From the NCBI GenBank assembly GCA_963697915.1, contig OY969103.1, positions 62,001-126,000 on the forward strand: a stretch of DNA of 64,000 nucleotides, given 5' to 3'. The translations under genes and the position numbers were made by a program. Below the pieces are notes generated by a model. That model made no database searches. It was not told the DNA's origin and saw nothing but the letters and a program-made list of their open reading frames with translations. Position 1 is the first letter of the stretch. The number at the start of each line of letters is the position of its first letter. Shown one piece after another: positions 51,433 through 59,171 of the stretch. This DNA comes from VRUE01 sp963697915 (GTDB lineage: Bacteria; Actinomycetota; Thermoleophilia; Solirubrobacterales; 70-9).

Positions 51433-52514
51433 CAGCCCTCGGCGAGGACGGTCGCGCTGTGGCCGAGGTCGCGGACCAGGGCGGCGGCGCGCTCGGCCCC
51501 CTCCTCGCCCGCGACCCAGAGCGAGATCGCGCCCGATTGCATGTCCGGCGCGGGGTGCAGCGCCATGTCCTCGATGTTGACCCCGGCCTCGGCCAGCGCC
51601 AGCGCCAGCTCGGCCACGGTGCCGGGCCGGTTGGTGACGATGACGCGCAGCTCGCGCAGCGGCCCGGCGCTCGACTCGGCCTCGATCAGCCGGCGCCGGT
51701 CGGCGGCCGCGCCGCCATGCCACTCGGCGACGGCGGCGGCGTCGCCGGCGGCGATCAGGTCGCGCGCCTGACGCAGGCGGGCGATCGCGTCGTCGATCGC
51801 GGCCACCACCGCCTCCCCGTTGGCGGTGTAGATGTCGCCCCAGATCGCCGGGTTGGAGCCGGCGACGCGGGTCGCGTCGCGGAAGCTGGGGCCGACCTCG
51901 GGCAGGCGCTCGGAGTCGCGTGTCAGCTCGGTCCCGGCCTGCGAGGCGAGGACGTTGGCGAGCACGTGGGGCAGGTGGCTGATGGTCGCCATCAGGCGGT
52001 CGTGCGCCGCCGCGTCGATCGCCTGCGGCCGGGCGCCGAGCTCGGTGATCGTCCGCTGCAGGCGGTCGTAGAGGATGCCGCTGGTGCGCTCGGTCGGCGT
52101 CAGGTACCAGCGGGCGCCGTCGAAGAGGTCGGCGCGGGCGTTGTCGACGCCGGCGGTCTCGGCCCCGGCCAGCGGGTGGCCGCCGATGAAGCGCTCGTCG
52201 CCGCCCAGCTCGGCGACCAGCTCGCGCTTGGTCGAGCCGGCGTCGGTGACAACGGTGCCGGGGCCGCTGGCCGCCAGGGCGGCGGCGGCCAGGCCCGGCA
52301 GGACCGAGACCGGCCCGGCGCAGAAGACCGCCTCGGCCCCGGCGCAGGCCTCCTCGACGGTCGCCGCCTGGGTGTCGATAGCGCCCAGCTCCAGCGCCTT
52401 GTCGAGGGTCGCCTGGGTCGGCCCCCAGGCGGTCACCTCCCAACCCAGCCGCTGCCTCGCGGCGAGCCCGATCGAGCCCCCGATCAGGCCCACCCCGAGG
52501 ACAGCGACGCGCAT
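51432..52514 (-). CDS. tyrA: Prephenate dehydrogenase with ACT domain
   Basis: A 360-residue TyrA, converting prephenate to 4-hydroxyphenylpyruvate. The Rossmann start is VLGVGLIGGSIGLAARQ; GGHPLAGAETAGVDNARADLF and THLP-type helix ISHLPHVLANVLA are the catalytic region. A C-terminal ACT domain (LRELRVIVTNRPGTVAELALALAEAGVNIED) suggests feedback control by an amino acid, likely tyrosine. It shares one base with the DAHP synthase stop. Confidence 0.94.
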   Translation of the reverse strand: MRVAVLGVGLIGGSIGLAARQRLGWEVTAWGPTQATLDKALELGAIDTQAATVEEACAGAEAVFCAGPVSVLPGLAAAALAASGPGTVVTDAGSTKRELVAELGGDERFIGGHPLAGAETAGVDNARADLFDGARWYLTPTERTSGILYDRLQRTITELGARPQAIDAAAHDRLMATISHLPHVLANVLASQAGTELTRDSERLPEVGPSFRDATRVAGSNPAIWGDIYTANGEAVVAAIDDAIARLRQARDLIAAGDAAAVAEWHGGAAADRRRLIEAESSAGPLRELRVIVTNRPGTVAELALALAEAGVNIEDMALHPAPDMQSGAISLWVAGEEGAERAAALVRDLGHSATVLAEG

Positions 52515-53593
52515 CAGGCGCGCCGCGCCCTGACCGCCTCGGCCAGGCGCCGCAGCACGGTCACGGTCTCGTCCCAATCGATGCAGGCGTCGGTGATCGA
52601 CTGCCCGTAGGTGAGCGAGGACCCGTCGCCGAGGTCCTGGCGCCCCTCGACCAGGAACGACTCGAGCATCACGCCGACGATCGCGGCGTTGCCGTCGCCC
52701 ACCTGGTCGGCGATCTGGTTCGCCGCCAGCAGCTGCTTGGCCGGGTCCTTTTCGCTGTTGTCATGGGAGGCGTCGACCACGACCCGCTCGGCGAGGCCGG
52801 CGGCGGCGAGCATCTCCAGCGCCGCGGAGACACCCTCGGGATCGCAGTTGGGGCCGCCGCGGCCGCCGCGCAGGATCACGTGGCCGTCGGGGTTGCCCGT
52901 GGTGTGCAGGATCGCCGGCCGGCCGGCGTCGTCGATGCCGGCGAAGGCGTGCGAGGTGGCCGCCGCGCGGACCGCGTCGACCGCGACCTGGAGGTTGCCG
53001 TCGGTGCGGTTCTTGAACCCGATCGGCATCGAGAGCCCGGAGCCGAGCTGGCGGTGGATCTGACTCTCGGTCGTGCGTGCCCCGATCGCGCCCCAGGCGA
53101 CCGTGTCCGAGATGTACTGCGGCGTGATCGGGTCGAGGAACTCGCAGCCGATCGGCAGGCCGAGGTCGAGCACCTGCAGCAGCAGGGTGCGGGCGATGCG
53201 CAGGCCGGCGTTGACGTCGCAGGAGCCGTCCAGGTAGGGGTCGTTGATCAGGCCCTTCCAGCCGGTCGTCGTCCTCGGCTTCTCGAAGTAGACCCGCATC
53301 GCGACCAGCAGGTCGTCGCCCAGCTCCGCCGATAGCTCGGCCAGCCGTTTGCCGTAGTCGAGCGCCGCCTCGGGGTCGTGCACGCTGCACGGCCCGACAA
53401 CGACCAGCAACCGGTCGTCGACCCGTTCGAGGATCTTCTCCACGTCGCCGCGACCGCGAACGACGAGCGCCTCGCGCTCCTCGCCGAGCGGCAGGTCGTC
53501 GAACAGCGCTTCCGGAGCGACCAACTCCACCGCCCGCTCGATGCGTTGGTCGCGGACCCGGTCCCGGGTATCGCCACGCATTCCAATCATCAT
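52514..53593 (-). CDS. 3-deoxy-7-phosphoheptulonate synthase (AroFGH type)
   Basis: A 359-residue type I DAHP synthase of the E. coli AroF/G/H class, the first enzyme of the shikimate pathway. It has VVGPCSVHDPEAALDYG, RVYFEKPRTTTGWKGLINDP, GARTTESQIHRQ, the HVILRGGRGGPN segment and VVDASHDNSEKDP. I chose ATG 53593, which follows GGAGGAAGGTGG. The 300-nt region before it may hold regulation. Which aromatic amino acid inhibits it cannot be told by eye. Confidence 0.95.
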   Translation of the reverse strand: MMIGMRGDTRDRVRDQRIERAVELVAPEALFDDLPLGEEREALVVRGRGDVEKILERVDDRLLVVVGPCSVHDPEAALDYGKRLAELSAELGDDLLVAMRVYFEKPRTTTGWKGLINDPYLDGSCDVNAGLRIARTLLLQVLDLGLPIGCEFLDPITPQYISDTVAWGAIGARTTESQIHRQLGSGLSMPIGFKNRTDGNLQVAVDAVRAAATSHAFAGIDDAGRPAILHTTGNPDGHVILRGGRGGPNCDPEGVSAALEMLAAAGLAERVVVDASHDNSEKDPAKQLLAANQIADQVGDGNAAIVGVMLESFLVEGRQDLGDGSSLTYGQSITDACIDWDETVTVLRRLAEAVRARRA

Positions 53594-53898
53594 CTTGCCG
53601 CCACCTTCCTCCATCTCAAGGACTCTAACTTTCCGGGCGGTTTCGCAATGCGAGCGCGGGCACGGCGAAACGCGCGAACCAAAACTGGACGGCGCCCGGC
53701 CAAACGCTCCATGGGTGCGGCGAAGGGCTCGCCGCCAGGCCGGACGCCTAGCTAAATCGCCAGGAATAGGAGATGAGGACAGGGGCAACCGCAGCGCGCC
53801 TCGCGCACATGCTGCTCGCGGTGTCGCCTGTTCGCTTCACGTTCCCTGACTTTGTAGCAGGCCCGGGGCGAGGAATCCACCCGCCCCGCCGGCAAGGC
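53594..53898. other. 305-nt intergenic region between aminotransferase and DAHP synthase genes
   Basis: This gap interrupts an otherwise tightly packed operon. On the minus strand it holds imperfect nested pairing between 53779 and 53831 (ACAGG/CCTGT outermost), a possible 20-codon frame (53748–53810) and then the hairpin GCGGCGA-GCCCT-TCGCCGC (53720–53738), before the strong ribosome binding site of the DAHP synthase. No other gene is seen. Confidence 0.5.
53748..53810 (-). CDS. Possible aromatic-residue leader peptide
   Basis: A 20-codon frame from ATG 53810 ends in ISYSWRFS, so Tyr, Trp and Phe occur within five residues before the stop. A stem-loop of 7 bp begins 9 nt later, and the DAHP synthase gene starts about 155 nt downstream. 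This layout recalls attenuation leaders, but there is no tandem run of one amino acid, the ribosome binding site is weak, and no alternative antiterminator was worked out. Speculative. Confidence 0.2.
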   Translation of the reverse strand: MCARRAAVAPVLISYSWRFS

Positions 53899-54993
53899 TC
53901 AGCCGAGCAGCTCGCCGAGGGCGGTGAGGAAGCGCTGGTTCTCGGCCGGGGTGCCGTAGCTGACCCGGATGTGGCCGGGGCCGCCGAGCGGCGTGCCGGG
54001 CCGGACCGCGATCTGGCGCTCGGCCAGGCCGGCGACGATCTCACCCTCGTCGCGCCCGCCGAGGTCGATCCAGGAGAAGTTGGCCTGGGTCTCGGCGCTG
54101 GCGAGGCCGAGCTCGCGCAGCCCCTCCTCGACCCGGACCCGCTCGACCAGGGTGCGCTCGACCCGACGCTCGACGTCGTCCTGGTGCAGGATCGCCTCCG
54201 CCGCCGCCGCCTGGGCGAGGGCGTTGACGCTGAAGGGCTGGCGCACGGCGTCGACCGCGGCGCGGAACTTGGCCGAGCCGAGCGCGAACCCGATCCGCAG
54301 CCCGGCCAGGCCGTAGACCTTGCTGAAGGTGCGCAAGACCACCAGGTTGGGGAAGCTCTCGAGCAGGTCGACCGTGGCGTCGGGATCGTCGTCGGTCTGG
54401 AACTCGACGTAGGCCTCGTCGAGGACGATCGTGACGTGGGCCGGCAGGCGCTCGCAGAAAGCGGCGACCTCTGCCGCCGGCAGGTGGGTGCCGGTCGGGT
54501 TGTTTGGGTTGCAGACGAGGACCAGCTGGGTCGCCGCGGTGACCTCGGCCGCCATTGCCTCGAGGTCGTGGACCTCGCCCTCGGCGAGCGGCACGCGCAC
54601 GTCGCGCGCCCCGGTCAGCGCCGCCAGGTGCGGGTACATCGAGAACGAGGGCCAGGCGTAGAGGATCTCGGCGCCGGGCTCGCAGAGCGCCTCGGCGGCG
54701 GCGAGCAGGATCTCGCAGGAGCCGTTGCCAACGGCGACCCGGCCGGGCTCGGTCTCGTAGCGCTCGGCGATGCGGCGGCGCAGCAGGGTCGCGCCGGGGT
54801 CGGGGTAGCGGTTCATCGCCCCGGCCGCGGTGCGGATCGCTTCCACCACCTTCGGGTGCGGCGGCGTCGAGGACTCGTTCGAGGCGAGCTGGGCGATCCC
54901 GCCGGCGGCGACGGCCTCCGGCGTGTGTCCCTTCGGCACCCCGGCCTGGTAGCCGGGGATGCGGGCGAGCTTCTCGGCAAAGGTGACGGTCAT
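53899..54993 (-). CDS. hisC: Histidinol-phosphate/aromatic aminotransferase
   Basis: A 364-residue fold-type I PLP aminotransferase. Motifs: LASNESSTPPHPKV, VGNGSCEILLAAAEAL, VCNPNNPTGTHLP, LDEAYVEF, and the PLP Lys in RTFSKVYGLAGLRIGFALG. By sequence it is HisC-like. Its place between chorismate mutase and DAHP synthase suggests it works on phenylpyruvate or hydroxyphenylpyruvate (the Pat/HisC2 role) rather than on histidinol phosphate; no other his gene is nearby. ATG 54993 overlaps the aroH stop. Confidence 0.9.
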   Translation of the reverse strand: MTVTFAEKLARIPGYQAGVPKGHTPEAVAAGGIAQLASNESSTPPHPKVVEAIRTAAGAMNRYPDPGATLLRRRIAERYETEPGRVAVGNGSCEILLAAAEALCEPGAEILYAWPSFSMYPHLAALTGARDVRVPLAEGEVHDLEAMAAEVTAATQLVLVCNPNNPTGTHLPAAEVAAFCERLPAHVTIVLDEAYVEFQTDDDPDATVDLLESFPNLVVLRTFSKVYGLAGLRIGFALGSAKFRAAVDAVRQPFSVNALAQAAAAEAILHQDDVERRVERTLVERVRVEEGLRELGLASAETQANFSWIDLGGRDEGEIVAGLAERQIAVRPGTPLGGPGHIRVSYGTPAENQRFLTALGELLG

Positions 54994-55376
54994 TGGGCGG
55001 CGTGGAGGTCGGAACGGAGGTCCTGGGTGACGCCGAGGTAGGCGTGGGACGGAACGTGGCCGACGGGGGCGTAGTAGTGGACCATCGCCCGGATCACCCG
55101 CGGCATCGAGCCAGGCACGGGGATCTCGCGGCAGCAGAGCAGCGGCACCGAGTCGAGGCCGAGGCCGCGGGCGGCGGCGGCCGGGAACCCGGCGTCGAGG
55201 TCCTCGGTGGTGGTGAAGAGGCAGCTGACCATCGCCTCGGGCTCGAGCCCGTTGCGCTCGAGCAGCTCGCCCATCAGCTCGGTTGTCGCCTCGGAGATCG
55301 CCTCGGCCTCGTTGGCGTCGGCCTGCACCGCCCCGCGCACCGCGAAGAGCCGCTGTTCTGAGAAGTTCTCGCTCAC
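54990..55376 (-). CDS. aroH: Chorismate mutase, AroH type
   Basis: A 128-residue monofunctional chorismate mutase of the Bacillus AroH (trimeric barrel) class. It shows RLFAVRGAVQADANEAEAI, FTTTEDLDAGFPAAAAR, PLLCCREIPVPGSMPRVIR and HAYLGVTQDLRSDL, with the active-site Arg residues. It makes prephenate for TyrA. GTG 55376 overlaps the rluB-like stop (GTGA). Confidence 0.94.
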   Translation of the reverse strand: MSENFSEQRLFAVRGAVQADANEAEAISEATTELMGELLERNGLEPEAMVSCLFTTTEDLDAGFPAAAARGLGLDSVPLLCCREIPVPGSMPRVIRAMVHYYAPVGHVPSHAYLGVTQDLRSDLHAAQ

Positions 55377-56071
55377 CGCCCCGAATCTTCCCAGAGCCGC
55401 CCGATCTCGTCCGCAGACAGGCGACGGGCCTTCCCCTCAGGCAGGTCGCCGAGGGCGACCGGGCCGAAGCGGACCCGGCGCAGGGAGACGACCCGGTTGC
55501 CGACCGCCTCGGCCATCCTGCGCACCTGGCGGTTGCGCCCCTCGCGCAGGACGATCTCGATCTCGCGCTCGCCGCGGCGGCGCACCTTCGCCGGCGCGGT
55601 CGGCCCGTCGTCGAGCTCGACGCCCTTGGCGAGCCGCCGCAGGTCGGCCTCCGAGGGCGGCCGGCGCAGCTCCACCCGGTAGGCCTTCGGCACTTCGTAG
55701 CGGGGGTGGGTGAGCCGGTTGGCGAGCTCACCGTCGTTGCTGAGCAGGAGCAGGCCGGTGGAGTCGGCGTCGAGGCGGCCCACCGGGTAGAGACGGGCCG
55801 GCGAGTCGACCAGCTCGACCACCGCCGGCCGCCCGCCGGGCTCGCGCGCGGTCGAGACCACCCCCGCCGGCTTGTTCACCGCCCAGACCTCGCGCGCCTC
55901 GGCACCGCCGATCGCGCCGCCGTCGACGCGGACGTCATCCCCCTCGCCCACGTCGCGGGCCGGGTCGGTGACCACCTCACCGTTCACCGTCACCCGGCCC
56001 CTGGAGACGATCAGCTCGGCTTTGCGCCGCGAGGCAACTCCTCCGTGGGCGAGGAACTTGGCGAGCCGCAT
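55373..56071 (-). CDS. Pseudouridine synthase, RluB/RsuA family
   Basis: A 232-residue enzyme. An N-terminal S4 domain (MRLAKFLAHGGVASRRKAELIVSRGRVTVNG) is followed by the catalytic domain with NKPAGVVST, GRLDADSTGLLLLSNDGEL (Asp nucleophile) and EGRNRQVRRMAEAVG. By size and its neighbours scpA–scpB it is probably RluB, acting on 23S rRNA; RsuA and RluE relatives cannot be excluded. It is downstream of scpB by 13 nt. Confidence 0.93.
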   Translation of the reverse strand: MRLAKFLAHGGVASRRKAELIVSRGRVTVNGEVVTDPARDVGEGDDVRVDGGAIGGAEAREVWAVNKPAGVVSTAREPGGRPAVVELVDSPARLYPVGRLDADSTGLLLLSNDGELANRLTHPRYEVPKAYRVELRRPPSEADLRRLAKGVELDDGPTAPAKVRRRGEREIEIVLREGRNRQVRRMAEAVGNRVVSLRRVRFGPVALGDLPEGKARRLSADEIGRLWEDSGR

Positions 56072-56084
56072 CCGACCCGGGGCG

Positions 56085-56654
56085 CTACTCGGCGCGCTGT
56101 TCGCCGGCCTTGAGCAGGCGCTCGCGCAGCTCGCGCTCGTCCTCGGGGGTCGGGTCGAAGCGCGAGGGGTCGGGCAACTGGTCGAGGCCGGTGAGGCCGA
56201 AGAGACGCTCGAAGAGCTCGGTCGTCTTGAACAGGGCGGCGCCGAACTCGGAGCGGCCCGACTCCTCGATCAGTCCGCGCTCGGCCAGCGTCTGCACCGC
56301 CGACTCAGAGGAGACGCCGCGGATCCGCGCCACCTCGGGGCGGGAGACCGGCTGCAGGTAGGCGACGATCGCCAGCGTCTCGGCCTGGGCCTGGGTCAGC
56401 GGCGGCGTCCGCGGCTTGGCCAGGAGGCGACGCGCCGCTTCCTCGCTGGCCGGGTCGCTGGCCAGGGCGATGCCGCCCGCCACGTCGCGGATGACGACGC
56501 CGCGCTTGCCCTCGGCGAGGTCCTCGCGCAGCAGCTCGATCGCCTCGGCCACCTGCCCCTCGGTCGACTCGGTCGCCTCGACCAGGTCGGCGACGGCGAC
56601 CGGCTGCGGCGAGAGGAAGAGCAGCGCCTCGATCGTGCGGCTCAGGTCGCTCAT
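56085..56654 (-). CDS. scpB: Segregation and condensation protein B
   Basis: A 189-residue ScpB made of two winged helices: TIEALLFLSPQPVAVADLVEAT at the start and TQAQAETLAIVAYLQPVSRPEVARIRGV, TLAERGLIEE and TTELFERLFGL later. It binds ScpA as part of the SMC complex. The gene overlaps scpA by 4 nt. The SMC partner in this window lacks a recognisable hinge. Confidence 0.95.
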   Translation of the reverse strand: MSDLSRTIEALLFLSPQPVAVADLVEATESTEGQVAEAIELLREDLAEGKRGVVIRDVAGGIALASDPASEEAARRLLAKPRTPPLTQAQAETLAIVAYLQPVSRPEVARIRGVSSESAVQTLAERGLIEESGRSEFGAALFKTTELFERLFGLTGLDQLPDPSRFDPTPEDERELRERLLKAGEQRAE

Positions 56655-57388
56655 CCGGTACCCGCCTCCAGGCGCTGGATCTCGATCGGGCCGAGCGGCT
56701 CGCTCTGCTTCCAGGTCACCTCGCCCTTGCGGTAGAGCTCGAGCAGGGCGAAGAGGGTGACGGCCTGGGTCAGCCGGTCCTCCTTGCCGAACTGCTCGTC
56801 GAAGTCGATGCTGGCGCGGCCGGCGAGGGCGTCGCGCAGGGCGCGCAAGCGGCGCTCCAGGGAGACCGTCGGCCGGATGTGGCTGACGTCGACCGGCGGC
56901 GGCACGACCAGCAGGTCGCCGAGCGCGGCGCCGAGCCGCTCCGGGTCATAGACGGCGGTGGCGGCCTCGACCGCGACGCGGCGCAGGCTGGAGGGCAGCG
57001 GCGCCGAGCGGTAGAGATAGCCGCGGGCGGCCTCGAAGCCGGCGGTCAGCTGCTCGGCGGCGGCGCGGTAGCGGCGGTACTCGAGCAGCCGCGCGAGCAG
57101 CTCCTCGACCGCCTCCTCGGGCCCCATCTCCTCCAGCTCGGGGTCGGCGCCCGGCAGCAGCAGCCGCGACTTCAGCTCCAGCAGGGCCGCGATCAGGACG
57201 AGGAACTCGGTCGCCACCTCGAGCTCGAGTTCGCCCTCGCCCTCGAGGTACTCGATGTAGGCGACGACGACCTCGGCCAGCTCGACCTCGAGCAGGTCGA
57301 TCTCCTCGCGCAGCAGGACCGCGACCAGCAGGTCGAAGGGCCCGGCGAAGACGTCGAGCTCGAGGTCGATGGCGAGGGAGGCGGTCAT
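56651..57388 (-). CDS. scpA: Segregation and condensation protein A
   Basis: A 245-residue kleisin. The N-terminal motif is VFAGPFDLLVAVLLREEIDLLEVELAEVV, contacting the SMC neck; LVLIAALLELKSRLLLPG follows, and the C-terminal winged helix ends in VTLFALLELYRKGEVTWKQ. Length is typical. ATG 57388 is chosen because the conserved domain begins a few residues later. It is the first gene of the scpA–scpB–rluB–aroH–hisC run. Confidence 0.95.
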   Translation of the reverse strand: MTASLAIDLELDVFAGPFDLLVAVLLREEIDLLEVELAEVVVAYIEYLEGEGELELEVATEFLVLIAALLELKSRLLLPGADPELEEMGPEEAVEELLARLLEYRRYRAAAEQLTAGFEAARGYLYRSAPLPSSLRRVAVEAATAVYDPERLGAALGDLLVVPPPVDVSHIRPTVSLERRLRALRDALAGRASIDFDEQFGKEDRLTQAVTLFALLELYRKGEVTWKQSEPLGPIEIQRLEAGTG

Positions 57389-57461
57389 CGCTGCACAGGG
57401 TAAGTAGCGCCAGGGACGCATCGGCGCCGCCCCTCGCACGAGAGTAGCTTGGGTAGGGCCG

Positions 57462-58166
57462 ATGAGACGACTCGCCCTGCTGCTCGGCGTCGCGGCGCTC
57501 ATCGCGATCCCCGGGATCTCGGACAGCCCGGCGACGCCGACCCACCCCCCGGCTCCAACCGGGTTCGCCATCCGGGTCGACAACCCGTGGTTCCCCCTCC
57601 GCCCCGGCGCCAGGTACGTCTACCGCGGGGTCAAGGACGGCGAGCCCTCGCGCGAAGTCGTCGCCGTGGCCACGGCGACCAAGGTCATCCAGGGCGTCAG
57701 CTGCACCGTCGTCCACGACAAGCTCTACCTGCGCGGGCACCTGCGCGAGCGGACGGAGGACTGGTACGCGCAGGACACGGCCGGCAACGTCTGGTACTTC
57801 GGCGAGGCGACCGCCGAGCTGAGCCCGAGCGGCAAGGTGACGAGCACCGAGGGCAGCTGGGAGGCGGGCGTCGACGGCGCCCGCGCCGGCGTCTTCATGC
57901 CCGCCCACCCGCATCGCGGGCAAACCGGGCAGCAGGAGCACTACGAGGGCCACGCGGAGGACCACTTCCGCGTGCTCAGCCTCTCGGCGACGGTCTCCAC
58001 CCCGGCCGCCTCGTCCAGCCACGCGCTGCTGACCAGGGAGTGGACGCCGCTCGAGCCCGGGGTCGTCGACCACAAGCTCTACGTCAGGGGCATCGGCACC
58101 GTGCTGGAGCAGACGGTCAGGGGCGGCGACGAGCGCAACGCCCTCGTCTCCTGGCGATCAGGCTGA
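57462..58166 (+). CDS. Secreted protein of unknown function
   Basis: A 234-residue exported protein: MRRLALLLGVAALIAIPGI is a signal peptide. The mature part has NPWFPLRPGARYVYRGVKDG, EDWYAQDTAGNVWYFGE and GSWEAGVDGARAGVFMPAHP; similar segments occur in a family of actinobacterial and proteobacterial hypothetical proteins, but I know no function for it. No lipobox Cys follows the signal. The gene stands alone between scpA and the convergent trpS, overlapping the latter by 9 nt. Confidence 0.8.
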   Translation: MRRLALLLGVAALIAIPGISDSPATPTHPPAPTGFAIRVDNPWFPLRPGARYVYRGVKDGEPSREVVAVATATKVIQGVSCTVVHDKLYLRGHLRERTEDWYAQDTAGNVWYFGEATAELSPSGKVTSTEGSWEAGVDGARAGVFMPAHPHRGQTGQQEHYEGHAEDHFRVLSLSATVSTPAASSSHALLTREWTPLEPGVVDHKLYVRGIGTVLEQTVRGGDERNALVSWRSG

Positions 58167-59153
58167 GCCGATGCCCATGCGGTCGCGCACATCGGCGAGG
58201 GTCGGGGCGGCGAGCGCGCGCGCCTTCTCGGCGCCGGCGGCGAGCGCCGCCTCGAGCGCCGCCGTGTCCGGGCGCAGCTCGGCGTAGCGCTCGCGGATCG
58301 GCGCCAGCAGCTCGACCACGCCCTCGCCGACGGCCTGCTTGAAGTCGCCGTAGCCGGCCCCGGTGAACTCGCGCTCGATCGCCGCCGGCTCGACGCCGCG
58401 GGCGGCGGCGAGCACTTCGATCAGGTTGCTGACCCCGGGCTTCTCGGGCGAGCGGACGACCTCGCGCCCCGAGTCGGTGACGGCGCTGCCCAGCTTCTTG
58501 CGGATCGCGTCGGGCTGGTCGAGGATCAGGATCGTGCCGGCATCGGTGGGGCTGGTCGTCGACATCTTGTTCTCCGGCTCCTGCAAGTCCATGATCCGGG
58601 CGCCGATCTCGGGCACCTTCAGCTCCGGCTCGACCAAGGTCTGGCCAAAGCGCTCGTTGAAGCGGCGGGCGATCTCCCGCATCAGCTCGACGTGCTGTCG
58701 CTGGTCATCGCCGACCGGGACCTCGGTCGCCCGGTAGGCCAGCACGTCGGCGGCCATCAGCACCGGGTAGAAGAAGAGCGCAGCCGAGACCAGCTCGCGC
58801 TGTTTCTCCGACTTGTCCTTGAACTGATGCATGCGGTTGAGGTCGCCGTGGGCGGTGACTGCCGAGAGCAGCCAGGTCAGCTCGGTGTGCTCGCGCACGT
58901 CGGACTGGCGGAAGAGGACGCAGCGCTCCGGGTCGAGCCCGGCGGCGAGCAGGATCGCGGTCGTGTCGTAGAGGCGCTCGCGCAGCTCGACCGGGTCGTA
59001 GGCGACCGAGATCGCGTGCAGGTCGACGATGCAGAAGATCGCCGGCTCGCCCCGCTCCTGGCCCTCGACGTACTGGCGGATCGCGCCGATGTAGTTGCCG
59101 AGGTGCTTGCGGCCGGTCGGCTGGATGCCGGAGAAGATGACGGGGGCGCTCAC
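58158..59153 (-). CDS. trpS: Tryptophanyl-tRNA synthetase
   Basis: A 331-residue class I synthetase. The HIGH-type motif is SGIQPTGRKHLGNYIGAI and the KMSKS loop is NKMSTTSPTDAGTI; PVLMAADVLAYRATEVPVGDDQRQH is the conserved Trp-binding region. Length is standard. It charges tRNA-Trp. It is upstream of nothing in an evident operon; the MFS gene ends 18 nt before its start. Confidence 0.97.
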   Translation of the reverse strand: MSAPVIFSGIQPTGRKHLGNYIGAIRQYVEGQERGEPAIFCIVDLHAISVAYDPVELRERLYDTTAILLAAGLDPERCVLFRQSDVREHTELTWLLSAVTAHGDLNRMHQFKDKSEKQRELVSAALFFYPVLMAADVLAYRATEVPVGDDQRQHVELMREIARRFNERFGQTLVEPELKVPEIGARIMDLQEPENKMSTTSPTDAGTILILDQPDAIRKKLGSAVTDSGREVVRSPEKPGVSNLIEVLAAARGVEPAAIEREFTGAGYGDFKQAVGEGVVELLAPIRERYAELRPDTAALEAALAAGAEKARALAAPTLADVRDRMGIGSA

Positions 59154-59171
59154 GGGCGGGGAGCCTATTTC

